64,000 nt of DNA from Streptomyces sp. HmicA12. Lineage in GTDB: Bacteria; Actinomycetota; Actinomycetes; Streptomycetales; Streptomycetaceae. Below, piece after piece: positions 53,112 to 61,533 of this stretch. The notes under the pieces are model-generated. The model was given only the letters and a program-made list of their open reading frames with translations, made no database searches and was not told where the DNA came from. Made by a program: the position numbers and the translations under genes. The DNA lies in NCBI RefSeq assembly GCF_000373565.1, contig NZ_KB891849.1:270973-334972 (forward strand), written 5' to 3'. Positions within the stretch are counted from its first letter, which is position 1, and each line of letters starts with the position of its first letter.

Positions 53112-54068
53112 TCACGCCGCCCCGTCGTACGCGGCCAGCGCCTCCCGCGCCGCCGCCCGCGCGCTGTCGGCGAGTTCGGCGGGGGCCACGATGTGCCCGT
53201 CCCGCCCGAGCCGCAGCGCGAGTCGCCGCAGGGAGGAGGGGTCCGGCGTACGCAGCGTGATCCGCAGACCACCGTCCGCCAACTCCTCCGCGCTGTCGTG
53301 CGGGTAGTACTCGGCGACCCAGCGCCCGCCGGGCCCGACCTCGACGACGACCTCCGGGTCCTCGGCGGCCGGCTGCACGAGCCCCTCGGAGAGATCACGC
53401 AGCTCGATCTCCGGTGGCGCCGACGCCTCGTCCAGGATCTTGATCTCGGCGACCCGGTCGAGCCGGAACGTGCGCCGCGCCTCCGACCTGCGACACCACG
53501 CCTCTACGTAGGTGTGGCCCACGGAGACGAGCCGGATCGGGTCGATCTCGCGCTCGGTGACCTCGTCGCGCGCGGGCGAGTAGTAGCGGATCCACAGCCG
53601 ACGCCGCTCGGAGATCGCGCGGTCGACATCGGCGAAGACGCCACCCTCGGACTCGAAGGTGACGCTGAGCCGCGCGCTGGCCCCGGCCGCCTCACCGGCC
53701 GCGGTCTCCAGCTTCGCGGTCGCGCGCAGCAGCGCGAGCCGGTCGCTCTCCCGCAGCCCGGGCAGCGTGGCCACCGCACGGGCGGCCACCAGCAGGGCGG
53801 TCGCCTCGTCGGCGGAGATCCGCAGCGGCGCGGCGACATCGTCCGGGTTGTGCCACCAGATGCGGTCACCGTCGGTGTCGATGTCCAGGAGGTCGCCGCC
53901 GCGGAAGCTGGTCCCGCACAGCGGCAGCACGTCCAGGTCGGAGATGAGCTCGTCCTCGGTGATGCCGAAGGCCCGGGCCACGTCCTCCACGCGCGCGCCG
54001 GGGCGCTCCCGCAGATACGTCACCAGGGACAGCATCCGCCGGGTCTGGTCGATGGCGTTGGAAGCCAT
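53112..54068 (-). CDS. pafC: PafC, WYL-domain regulator of the DNA-damage response
   Basis: A 318-residue protein with an N-terminal winged helix (MLSLVTYLRERPGARVEDVA, RAFGITEDELISDLDVL) and a WYL domain (ISERRRLWIRYYSPARDEVT, VGHTYVEAWCRRSEARRTFR) plus a WCX C-terminal part. In mycobacteria PafB and PafC act together as a transcription activator of RecA-independent DNA repair genes. It lies 12 bp after pafB, its expected partner. Confidence 0.93.
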   Translation of the reverse strand: MASNAIDQTRRMLSLVTYLRERPGARVEDVARAFGITEDELISDLDVLPLCGTSFRGGDLLDIDTDGDRIWWHNPDDVAAPLRISADEATALLVAARAVATLPGLRESDRLALLRATAKLETAAGEAAGASARLSVTFESEGGVFADVDRAISERRRLWIRYYSPARDEVTEREIDPIRLVSVGHTYVEAWCRRSEARRTFRLDRVAEIKILDEASAPPEIELRDLSEGLVQPAAEDPEVVVEVGPGGRWVAEYYPHDSAEELADGGLRITLRTPDPSSLRRLALRLGRDGHIVAPAELADSARAAAREALAAYDGAA

Positions 54069-54080
54069 GCGTTCTCCCCC

Positions 54081-55034
54081 TCAGCCCTTGGCCACGGCGC
54101 GCAGCCGGTCCACGACGTCGGCCCGCAGTTCGGCGGGCTCGAGCACGACCACGTCGGGGCCGAACTCCACGAGCCAGGCGTCCAGCCCGTGCCCGTACGG
54201 AATCTCCAACTCGTCCCAGCCGTCGCCGAGTTCCCGTACGGAGACGGCCTTGGCGCGCAGCGGATAGCCGGCGTCGGTACGCAGCCTGATCAGCGCGGAG
54301 CGGTCGGCGGTCTCCCCCGCCCAGCCCGCGACGGTCTCGCGCACGGTGACGACGTCCGGCACGGGCGCCTTGAACTGCCCGGCACGCGAGCGCACCTTCC
54401 CGGTGATCCGGGACAGCCGGAAGACCCGCTCGGCCTGCCGGTCGCGGTCCCAGCCCGCCAGGTACCAGTGCCCGCGCCAGCACTCCAGGGCCCACGGCTC
54501 GACGTGCCGCTGCTCGGGCCGGGCCGCGGTCGCCTTGCGGTAGTCGAAGACGACGGGCCGCCGGTCGCGGCAGGCCAGCATCAGCGGTTCGAAGGACGCC
54601 TCGTGCGCGGGGATCCGGGGCTCGAGCGCGCCATGGCTCTCGTACGGGTCGAGGTCCTCGGGCATCCCGGCCGCGCGCAGCTTCTGCAGCGCGCCGCTGG
54701 CGGCACCGGCGAGGCGGGCCTGCTGCCAGACCTTCGCGGCGAGGCCGAGGGCGGCGGCCTCCTCGGCGTCGAGGGTGACGGGAGGCAGGTGATTGCTGTC
54801 GCGACGGGCGAGGTAGCCGACCTCGCCGTCCAGGTTCTCCACGGTCTCGATGACCAGGCCGAGCTCGCGCAGGTCGTCCTTGTCGCGCTCGAACATCCGG
54901 TTGAAGGAGTCGTCGCTGCCCGCTTCCAGGTACGCCTCGATGGAGCCACGCAGCTCGCGCTTGCTGAGCGGACGCCGCGTCCCGAGCAGACACAGCGCCA
55001 GATTCATCAACCGCTCGGCCTTGGCAATCGCCAT
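54081..55034 (-). CDS. pafB: PafB, WYL-domain regulator, partner of PafC
   Basis: A 317-residue protein with a winged helix (RLMNLALCLLGTRRPLSKRE, FERDKDDLRELGLVIETVE) and a WYL region (RRPVVFDYRKATAARPEQRH, WYLAGWDRDRQAERVFRLSR). It is homologous to PafC and lies just upstream of it. The ATG at 55034 (MAIAKAERLMNLAL) follows AAAGGG; the open frame continues further upstream without support. The pair senses DNA damage and binds an extended -10 region with RNA polymerase in relatives. Confidence 0.93.
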   Translation of the reverse strand: MAIAKAERLMNLALCLLGTRRPLSKRELRGSIEAYLEAGSDDSFNRMFERDKDDLRELGLVIETVENLDGEVGYLARRDSNHLPPVTLDAEEAAALGLAAKVWQQARLAGAASGALQKLRAAGMPEDLDPYESHGALEPRIPAHEASFEPLMLACRDRRPVVFDYRKATAARPEQRHVEPWALECWRGHWYLAGWDRDRQAERVFRLSRITGKVRSRAGQFKAPVPDVVTVRETVAGWAGETADRSALIRLRTDAGYPLRAKAVSVRELGDGWDELEIPYGHGLDAWLVEFGPDVVVLEPAELRADVVDRLRAVAKG

Positions 55035-55132
55035 CGACGCCCTTTCCCCTGGTGTTCCCCGTGGTCCCCGTAAAGCTCCCGACGGACGACCGTACCGCCC
55101 CGGGGTGTCGTGGCAAAAGCCAGGGGCAAAGC

Positions 55133-55162
55133 AAGAGCCCGTGCCATCAGGCACGGGCTCTT
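55133..55162 (-). terminator. Hairpin terminator after the FKBP gene
   Basis: A perfect 13-bp stem AAGAGCCCGTGCC / GGCACGGGCTCTT with an ATCA loop, 32 bp past the FKBP stop. On the minus strand it is followed by GCTTTG. It separates the FKBP genes from pafB. Confidence 0.88.
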
Positions 55163-55194
55163 CGATGACCGCTTGTGGTCGTCGGATGACCGAC

Positions 55195-55569
55195 TCAGAC
55201 GGAGACCAGGTCGCAGACGAAGATCAGCGTCTCACCGGGGGCGATGCGGCCGCCGCCGGCGCCGCGGTCGCCGTACGCGAGGTGCGCGGGAATGGTCAGC
55301 TCGCGACGGCCGCCGACCTTCATGCCCTGCACGCCCTTGTCCCAGCCGGCGATGACCTGGCCGGCACCGAGCTGGAACTGCAGCGGGGTGCCGCGGTTCC
55401 AGGAGGCGTCGAACTCCTCGCCGGTGGAGAAGGCCACGCCCACGTAGTGGACGGAGACGGTGTCGCCCGCCTTCGCCTCGGCGCCGTCGCCCTCCCAGAG
55501 GTCCTTGATCTGGAGGTCCGCCGGGGGCTCGCCTACGGGGAAGTCGACCTCGGGCTTGTCGATGCTCAC
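55195..55569 (-). CDS. FKBP-type peptidyl-prolyl isomerase, cytosolic
   Basis: A 124-residue single-domain FKBP. Active-site features are AKAGDTVSVHYVGVAFSTGE, QLGAGQVIAGWDKGVQGMKV and LAYGDRGAGGGRIAPGETLI. It has no signal peptide. The GTG at 55569 (VSIDKPEVDFPVG) follows AGGAGC. It catalyses cis-trans isomerisation of X-Pro bonds. It is 64 bp downstream of the lipoprotein FKBP gene, and FKBP genes next to pafBC are usual in actinobacteria. Confidence 0.92.
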   Translation of the reverse strand: MSIDKPEVDFPVGEPPADLQIKDLWEGDGAEAKAGDTVSVHYVGVAFSTGEEFDASWNRGTPLQFQLGAGQVIAGWDKGVQGMKVGGRRELTIPAHLAYGDRGAGGGRIAPGETLIFVCDLVSV

Positions 55570-55633
55570 GTGAATTGCTCCTGCTTGTTGGCTGTCGGGC
55601 AACCGGGACAGTCTGCCATCAATGGGTGCCCGG

Positions 55634-56650
55634 TCAGTGCGCGGCCAGGATGTCGACCACGAAGACGAGCGTCGACTTGGCCGGCAGCGTCTTGCCCTGG
55701 TCCTTGTCGCCGTAGGCCTGGTCCGCCGGGATCACCAGGAGGACCCGGTCACCGACGTGCTTGCCGACGATGCCGTTGTCCCAGCCCTTGATGACCTGGC
55801 CCTTGCCGATGACGGTCGAGAACGGCTGGCCCGTCTTCCACGACGAGTCGAACAGCTCGGCCTTCGCCTTGCCCTGGTTCAGCTTCCACGCGGCACCGCT
55901 GTACTGCATGGTGACGGTCTGGCCGCTCTTGATCTCGGCGCCCTTGCCGTTGATCAGGACCTGGTCGACGAGCTTCTTCGGCGGGTCGTTCTTCGGGACC
56001 GAGATCGTCGCCGGCTCTTCCTTGTCGGCCTTGATCTGGGGCAGGTTCGACGGGATCGCGGCCTGCGTGCCCTCGGCCTTCTTCGGGATCACCTTGCCGA
56101 CGTCGAGCGCGAAGACCAGGGTGTCCGTGCCGGTGATGCCGACCTGCTGGTTGCCCTGGGCGCCGAAGCCCGCGGCGGGCGGCGCGACGACGAGGACCCG
56201 GCTGCCCTCCTTCTGGCCGACGACGGCCTGGGCGAACGCGGGCAGCTGGCCCTCCGCGCCCGCGGTCACCATCTGGTCACCGCCGCCCTGCTGGCCGTAG
56301 GTGGTGCCGAGGTCCTTGCCGCCCTTCCAGACCTTGCCGGTGAAGTTCATCGACACCAGGTCGTTCTTCTTCACCGTGGCGCCGTCGCCCTGGGAGACCG
56401 TGTGCACGACGAACTTGTCGGCCGGGTCGCCCTTGGGCAGCGTGATGTTCGCCTTCTTGCCGTACGCGCCCGAGACCTGCGGCATCGGGTTCGCGGCGTC
56501 CACCGCCTTGGGCACCTCGGCGGCCTTGGGCGACGCGGACGAGGAGTCGGCCTTGTCCGTCGCGTCCTTCTTGCCGTCGTCGCTGCCGCAGGCCGTCGCG
56601 GTCAGCGCCAGTGCCGGCACGATCAGTAGAGCTGCAAGTCGGCGTCGCAC
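55634..56650 (-). CDS. Lipoprotein with two FKBP isomerase domains
   Basis: A 338-residue exported lipoprotein. A signal peptide ends in the lipobox TATAC (Cys21), then a Lys/Asp/Ser linker. Two FKBP-like domains follow: about 80-195 (LVSMNFTGKVWKGGKDLGTT) and about 230-335 (TVTMQYSGAAWKLNQGKAKA, VIGKGQVIKGWDNGIVGKHV, IPADQAYGDKDQGKTL). Only the second retains the full WDNG/AYGD signature; the first looks degenerate. GTG start at 56650 with GAGG seven bases upstream. It probably folds secreted proteins outside the membrane. Confidence 0.88.
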   Translation of the reverse strand: MRRRLAALLIVPALALTATACGSDDGKKDATDKADSSSASPKAAEVPKAVDAANPMPQVSGAYGKKANITLPKGDPADKFVVHTVSQGDGATVKKNDLVSMNFTGKVWKGGKDLGTTYGQQGGGDQMVTAGAEGQLPAFAQAVVGQKEGSRVLVVAPPAAGFGAQGNQQVGITGTDTLVFALDVGKVIPKKAEGTQAAIPSNLPQIKADKEEPATISVPKNDPPKKLVDQVLINGKGAEIKSGQTVTMQYSGAAWKLNQGKAKAELFDSSWKTGQPFSTVIGKGQVIKGWDNGIVGKHVGDRVLLVIPADQAYGDKDQGKTLPAKSTLVFVVDILAAH

Positions 56651-56723
56651 AGAAATCCTCAGATCGCTCGAATACGGTCCGGCCACTCTAGGCCCTGGCA
56701 CAACTTTTCCAAGGGCATGGAGA

Positions 56724-56754
56724 GGGCCCCGTACGAATGATTCGTACGGGGCCC
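56724..56754 (-). terminator. Hairpin terminator of pafA
   Basis: A perfect 15-bp inverted repeat with half-site GGGCCCCGTACGAAT around a single central base lies 36 bp past the pafA stop and before the lipoprotein gene. It is one of the strongest hairpins in the window. Confidence 0.9.
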
Positions 56755-56789
56755 CTGGCCGGATTGGCCGAGCTCGCGCGCCGTGTGAC

Positions 56790-58151
56790 CTACATCCCGG
56801 CGATCAGCTTCTCCACCCGGTCGTCGACGCTGCGGAACGGGTCCTTGCACAGCACCGTGCGCTGCGCCTGGTCGTTCAGCTTCAGGTGCACCCAGTCGAC
56901 CGTGAAGTCACGGCGCTGCTCCTGGGCGCGGCGGATGAAGTCGCCGCGCAGCCGTGCGCGCGTGGTCTGCGGCGGCACGGACTTGCCCTCGAAGATCTTC
57001 AGGTCGTTGCAGATCCTCGTCGCCTGGCCCTTCTTCTCCAGGAGGTAGTAGAGGCCACGACGGCGGTGGATGTCGTGGTAGGCGAGGTCGATCTGCGCGA
57101 CCCTCGGGTGCGACATGGTCATGTTGTGCTTGGCCCGGTACCGCTCGATGAGCTTGTACTTCATGACCCAGTCGATCTCGGTGCCGATGCGGTCCAGGTC
57201 CTCGGCCTCGATCGCGTCGAGCGTGCGGCCCCACAGCTCCAGGACCTGGTCGACGGTGCCGGTGCGGATGCCCCGGCGCTCCACGAAGTCGACGGCCTTC
57301 TCGTAGTACTCGCGCTGGACCTCCAGGGCGGAGGCCTCGCGGCCGCTGGCCAGGCGGACCTTGCGGCGGCCCGTGATGTCGTGGCTGACCTCGCGGATGG
57401 CCCGGATCGGGTTCTCCAGGGTCAGGTCGCGCATCACCGTGCCCGCCTCGATCATGCGCAGCACGAGGTCGGTGGCACCGACCTTGAGGAGCATGGTCGT
57501 CTCGGACATGTTCGAGTCGCCGACGATGACGTGCAGCCTGCGGTAGCGCTCGGCGTCCGCGTGCGGTTCGTCGCGGGTGTTGATGATCGGCCGGGAGCGG
57601 GTCGTCGCGGAGCTGACGCCCTCCCAGATGTGCTCGGCGCGCTGGCTCACGCAGTACACGGCGCCGCGCGGTGTCTGCAGCACCTTGCCCGCGCCGCACA
57701 GCAACTGACGCGTGACCAGGAACGGAATGAGAATGTCCGCGAGTCGGGAGAACTCCCCGTGCCGCGCCACCAGGTAATTCTCGTGGCAGCCGTAGGAGTT
57801 GCCCGCCGAGTCTGTGTTGTTCTTGAACAGGTATACGTCGCCTGCGATGCCCTCCTCGTGCAGACGGCGCTCTGCGTCGACGAGCAAGCCTTCGAGAATG
57901 CGCTCGCCTGCTTTGTCGTGGGTGACCAGCTCGGTCACGTTGTCACATTCGGGAGTTGCGTATTCCGGATGCGATCCCACGTCCAGATACAGGCGGGCGC
58001 CGTTCCGCAGAAAGACATTGCTGCTGCGGCCCCATGACACGACACGGCGGAAGAGGTACCGCGCCACCTCGTCAGGAGACAGGCGGCGCTGTCCCCTAAA
58101 CGTACATGTGACGCCGTACTCGTTCTCCAGCCCGAAAATGCGGCGGTCCAT
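56790..58151 (-). CDS. pafA: Pup-protein ligase PafA
   Basis: A 453-residue ligase that uses ATP to join the C-terminal Glu of Pup to lysines of target proteins. The glutamine-synthetase-like core begins FGLENEYG, with Glu9 for metal; YLDVGSHPEYATPE contains Asp57, the catalytic base in mycobacterial PafA. NNTDSAGNSYGCHENY and RPIINTRDEPHADAERYRRL are shared with Dop. The ATG at 58151 is only 9 bp after the MFS transporter stop, so it may depend on that promoter. Like other actinobacterial PafA it lies apart from pup-prcBA, here by two genes. Confidence 0.96.
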   Translation of the reverse strand: MDRRIFGLENEYGVTCTFRGQRRLSPDEVARYLFRRVVSWGRSSNVFLRNGARLYLDVGSHPEYATPECDNVTELVTHDKAGERILEGLLVDAERRLHEEGIAGDVYLFKNNTDSAGNSYGCHENYLVARHGEFSRLADILIPFLVTRQLLCGAGKVLQTPRGAVYCVSQRAEHIWEGVSSATTRSRPIINTRDEPHADAERYRRLHVIVGDSNMSETTMLLKVGATDLVLRMIEAGTVMRDLTLENPIRAIREVSHDITGRRKVRLASGREASALEVQREYYEKAVDFVERRGIRTGTVDQVLELWGRTLDAIEAEDLDRIGTEIDWVMKYKLIERYRAKHNMTMSHPRVAQIDLAYHDIHRRRGLYYLLEKKGQATRICNDLKIFEGKSVPPQTTRARLRGDFIRRAQEQRRDFTVDWVHLKLNDQAQRTVLCKDPFRSVDDRVEKLIAGM

Positions 58152-58160
58152 GACTGAACA

Positions 58161-59423
58161 TTACGCCCGATCCCGCGAGCTGAAACGGGGTTCGACAGTA
58201 CGGTTTGGATCATTTTCCGATGAGAGCGCGACACGCCCGGACGTGCGCGGGGCCGCGAGGACCGTGCCCGTGGCCAGCAACACCAGCAGCGCCACGGCTC
58301 CGGTCGCCCCCGGTACGGCGAAGCCCCACCGTGTGCCGCCCCACTCGACGACCGGTCCCGCGACGGCCGTTCCCACGCTGGCCCCGACGGTGAACGTGGT
58401 CACGAGCCACGAGAACGCCTCGGTCACCGTCCCCCGCGGCGCGTGCCGGTCGACGACGATGAACGCGCAGGCGATGCACGGCGCGAGGAACACCCCGGCG
58501 AGCGCCGTCAGCGCCACCATCGCGACCGGCCCCGGCATCAGGGTCAACGGCACGTAGAACAGGGCCAGCAGGGCGACCAGCCACCGAAGTCGCGTCTCCG
58601 GGGCGCCACTCCACTGCCGCGCCCCGTACACGGTGCCGCCTACGAGCGCGCCGAGCCCGAGCGCCGCCATCATCCAGCCGTACGTCGCGTCGCCGCCGTT
58701 CCCGTCGTCGGCGTACGAGACGCCGGCCACGGTGATCGAGCCGAGCGCGAGGCCGACGAACAGGAAGGCGCCGAGCAGCACGAGCAGTCCCGGCGAGCGC
58801 AGGGCGCCCAGCCAGTGCGCCTCGCGCGGCGCCGAACGCCACGCGCGCGAGGGCTTGGAGACGACGACCGACAGCGCGCCGAGCACACCGATCACGTTCA
58901 GGACGACGAGCGCCGCCTGCGCCGACCACAGCGACACGCAGACCGTCACCAGCAACGGGCCGACGGTGAACATGACTTCCTGCGCGATCGCGTCCATCGC
59001 GTACGCCGTGTGCACCTGCTCCTCGCGCGGCAGCACGTTCGGCCACAGCGCCCGCAGGCCGCCCTCCAGGGGAGGCGTGAACAGCCCGGCCGCGGCCACG
59101 GCGGCGTACGCGAGCGGCAGCGACCCGGTCCCGGCGAACGCGAACACGGTCATGGCGAGCGCCGACAGGACAGCCGCGGGCAGCTGCACCTTCGGTTGCC
59201 CGCGCAGGTCGACGAGGCGCCCGAGCACCGGCTGCCCGATCGCGTTCGCCACCCCGTACACCGCGGCGAGCCCGCCCGCCAGGCTGTACGTGCCGCCCTC
59301 GTCCCGGATGAACAGCACGATGGCGATCGCCGCCGTCGCGTTGGGCAGCCTGCCCACCAGCGTCCCCGTGAGCAGCCGCATCGCGTGCCGCGCCCTGAGG
59401 ATCTCCGCATAACCCGCGGCCAT
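58161..59423 (-). CDS. MFS transporter
   Basis: A 420-residue major facilitator with about twelve helices (IAIVLFIRDEGGTYSLAGGL, AYAMDAIAQEVMFTVGPLLV and similar blocks). The substrate is unknown; small-molecule efflux is typical. The divergent LacI regulator gene and the palindrome at 59474-59501, 51 bp upstream of its start, predict LacI control. The gene runs into pafA with a 9-bp gap, so pafA may be its co-transcribed neighbour. Confidence 0.88.
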   Translation of the reverse strand: MAAGYAEILRARHAMRLLTGTLVGRLPNATAAIAIVLFIRDEGGTYSLAGGLAAVYGVANAIGQPVLGRLVDLRGQPKVQLPAAVLSALAMTVFAFAGTGSLPLAYAAVAAAGLFTPPLEGGLRALWPNVLPREEQVHTAYAMDAIAQEVMFTVGPLLVTVCVSLWSAQAALVVLNVIGVLGALSVVVSKPSRAWRSAPREAHWLGALRSPGLLVLLGAFLFVGLALGSITVAGVSYADDGNGGDATYGWMMAALGLGALVGGTVYGARQWSGAPETRLRWLVALLALFYVPLTLMPGPVAMVALTALAGVFLAPCIACAFIVVDRHAPRGTVTEAFSWLVTTFTVGASVGTAVAGPVVEWGGTRWGFAVPGATGAVALLVLLATGTVLAAPRTSGRVALSSENDPNRTVEPRFSSRDRA

Positions 59424-59473
59424 CGCCCCACCCTGCCCTCGACTCCACCGGGCCTCGGCTCCCGTGGAAGTTT

Positions 59474-59501
59474 TACGTATAACGTCGCGACGTTATACGT
59501 A
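59474..59501. promoter_or_regulatory. 28-bp perfect palindrome, likely LacI operator
   Basis: A perfect 28-bp palindrome with half-site TACGTATAACGTCG and CG at its centre lies in the MFS/LacI divergent region, 50 bp from the MFS start and 76 bp from the LacI start. The CG-centred symmetry is typical of LacI-family operators, and it contains ACGTTATACGT arms. It likely controls both genes. Confidence 0.85.
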
Positions 59502-59577
59502 CCACGTACGCCGTATCGGGGGCCACCCGCTAACGTCGACCACCCGGGCTCCCGGGACGAACCACGCGGAGGCAGCA

Positions 59578-60648
59578 GTGACCAGCGGAACGGACGGGAC
59601 GGCAGGCGGGTCGGCCGGCGGCACGGTCGCCGCCCGCCCCACCAGCCGGGACGTGGCGCGCGCGGCCGGTGTCTCCCAGGCCGCCGTCTCCCTCGTGATG
59701 GGCGACAAGTGGCGCGGCCGCGTCGCCGAGACCACCGCGGAACGCGTCCGCGCCGCGGCCCAGCAGCTGGGCTACCGGCCGAACCTCGCCGCCCGCAACC
59801 TCCGCCTGGGCCGCACCCGCACCGCGCTCCTCGTCGTCCCGGCACTCACCAACGAGTTCTTCGCCGGCGTCTACACCGGCGCCGCCCGCATCGCCGCGCG
59901 GCACGACTTCGGCGTCGTCCTCTACCCCTCCCCCGACGGCATCGGCCCCGCGCGCGACCCGTTCCCCAACGCCCGCGCGGCCCTCGACGGCATCCTCGCC
60001 TCCTCCATGGCCGCCGACGCCGTCGCCACCCTGCGCGGCGACGGCTCCTCCCCCATGCCCCTCGTCATGCTGGACAGCGACCCGGCCGGCAGCCGCGGCG
60101 CCACCACGGTCAACCTCGACCTGGTCGACGGCACACGGCAGATCACCGACCACCTCCTCGCCCACGGCCACCGGCACTTCCTGCACCTCGCGTCGGCGGT
60201 CGACTCCTGGACCTTCGACGTCCGCGCCCATGAACTGGCCGCCCGCACCGACCGGTTGCCCGGCACCACCGTCCGCACCGTCCGCTCGGCGCTCACCGTC
60301 GAGGACGCCCTGGCCGCCACCGAGCGTGCCCTGCGCACCTCGGGCCTGGTCCTTCCCACCGCCGTCGTCTGCGACGACGACAAGCTCGCCGCGGGCGCCT
60401 ACAAGGCCGCCCGGCGCCTCGGCCTGCGCGTCCCCGACCACCTCTCGGTCACCGGCTTCGACGACCTGTCGCTGGCCACGGCGATCGAACCCGAACTCAC
60501 CACCGTGCGGCTGCCCGCGGAGGAGTTCGGCGAACGCGGTATGAGCGCGCTGCTCGCCGTCCTGGACGGCCGCACACCCGACACCACCCCGCTCCCGGTC
60601 GAGCTGATCGTGCGCGGCTCCACGGGCCCGGCCCCGGCCGCCCCCTGA
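59578..60648 (+). CDS. LacI-family transcriptional regulator
   Basis: A 356-residue LacI/PurR-type repressor. The helix-turn-helix TSRDVARAAGVSQAAVSLVM is N-terminal (about residues 21-40), then a hinge and a periplasmic-binding-like core (ALLVVPALTNEFFAGVYTGA, DHLSVTGFDDLSLATAIEPE). GTG at 59578 with GGAGG six bases upstream. A few N-terminal Gly/Thr residues precede the DNA-binding motif. It presumably regulates itself and the divergent MFS gene through the 28-bp palindrome; the ligand is unknown. Confidence 0.92.
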   Translation: MTSGTDGTAGGSAGGTVAARPTSRDVARAAGVSQAAVSLVMGDKWRGRVAETTAERVRAAAQQLGYRPNLAARNLRLGRTRTALLVVPALTNEFFAGVYTGAARIAARHDFGVVLYPSPDGIGPARDPFPNARAALDGILASSMAADAVATLRGDGSSPMPLVMLDSDPAGSRGATTVNLDLVDGTRQITDHLLAHGHRHFLHLASAVDSWTFDVRAHELAARTDRLPGTTVRTVRSALTVEDALAATERALRTSGLVLPTAVVCDDDKLAAGAYKAARRLGLRVPDHLSVTGFDDLSLATAIEPELTTVRLPAEEFGERGMSALLAVLDGRTPDTTPLPVELIVRGSTGPAPAAP

Positions 60649-60654
60649 CACACC

Positions 60655-60690
60655 TGTGCCCCGGACGGTTCGGCAACCGGCCGGGGCACA
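60655..60690. terminator. Bidirectional hairpin terminator between LacI and prcA
   Basis: TGTGCCCCGG pairs with CCGGGGCACA, enclosing CGGTT-CGGC-AACCG, giving a stem of about 16 bp with a single A-G mismatch. It lies 6 bp past the LacI stop and 16 bp before the prcA stop, so it can end both transcripts. Confidence 0.85.
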
Positions 60691-60706
60691 CGCGTCGAAC
60701 CGGGCG

Positions 60707-61474
60707 TTACTCCTCGTCGGACGACGAGTCGTCGGACACGGCGTCGGACGATGCCTTCGAGACCTCGGCGGCCCCCTCGGCCGTCAGCAGCCGCGACAGC
60801 TGCCGTCCCACGACCCGCTTGAACTTGCGCTGCTGCGGCCTCGTACGGTCCAGGACCGCCACCTCCAGGCGCTCCGCGGGAATCTCCCGCTCACTGCCGT
60901 TGGTGTCCCGCGACAGCGCCTGCACGGCCAGCTTCAGCGCCTCCGCCAGCGACATGCCGTCCTGGTGGCGCTGGTCGAGGAAGGTGCTGATCTGCTCCGC
61001 GTTACCACCGACCGCCACCGAGCCGTGCTCGTCGACGATCGACCCGTCGTGCGGCAGCCGGTAGATCTGATCGCCCTCGGGGCTCTCGCCGACCTCCGCG
61101 ACGACCAGCTCCACCTCGTACGGCTTCTCGGCGCCACTGGAGAAGATCGTGCCGAGCGTCTGCGCGTACACGTTCGCCAGGCCGCGTGCCGTCACATCGT
61201 CACGGTCGTACGTGTAACCCCGCAGATCCGCGTACCGCACACCACCGATCCGCAGATTCTCGTACTCGTTGTACTTACCGGCGGCCGCGAAACCGATCCG
61301 GTCGTAGATCTCGCTGAACTTGTGCAGCGCGCGGGACGGGTTCTCGCCGACGAAGACAATGCCGTCGGCGTACTGCAGCACGACCAGGCTGCGACCGCGG
61401 GCGATGCCCTTGCGCGCGTACTCCGCGCGGTCGGCCATCGCCTGCTGGGGTGAGACATAGAACGGCGTCGACAC
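60707..61474 (-). CDS. prcA: 20S proteasome alpha subunit
   Basis: A 255-residue alpha subunit forming the outer gating rings. It has the N-terminal STPFYVSPQQAMADRAEYARKG (written in two parts: STPFYVSPQQ, AMADRAEYARKG), GRSLVVLQYADGIVFVGENP and NPSRALHKFSEIYDRIGFAA. The C-terminus is acidic and Ser-rich. The start is GTG at 61474 (VSTPFYVS), matching the Streptomyces protein; a TTG two codons earlier at 61480 is open. It lies 59 bp after prcB, its core partner. Confidence 0.95.
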   Translation of the reverse strand: MSTPFYVSPQQAMADRAEYARKGIARGRSLVVLQYADGIVFVGENPSRALHKFSEIYDRIGFAAAGKYNEYENLRIGGVRYADLRGYTYDRDDVTARGLANVYAQTLGTIFSSGAEKPYEVELVVAEVGESPEGDQIYRLPHDGSIVDEHGSVAVGGNAEQISTFLDQRHQDGMSLAEALKLAVQALSRDTNGSEREIPAERLEVAVLDRTRPQQRKFKRVVGRQLSRLLTAEGAAEVSKASSDAVSDDSSSDEE

Positions 61475-61533
61475 CGGCAATCCGTCCCTTCCTGTCAGTG
61501 ACTCGGTGAGTAGGCAACAAAGAGGCGGTCAGC

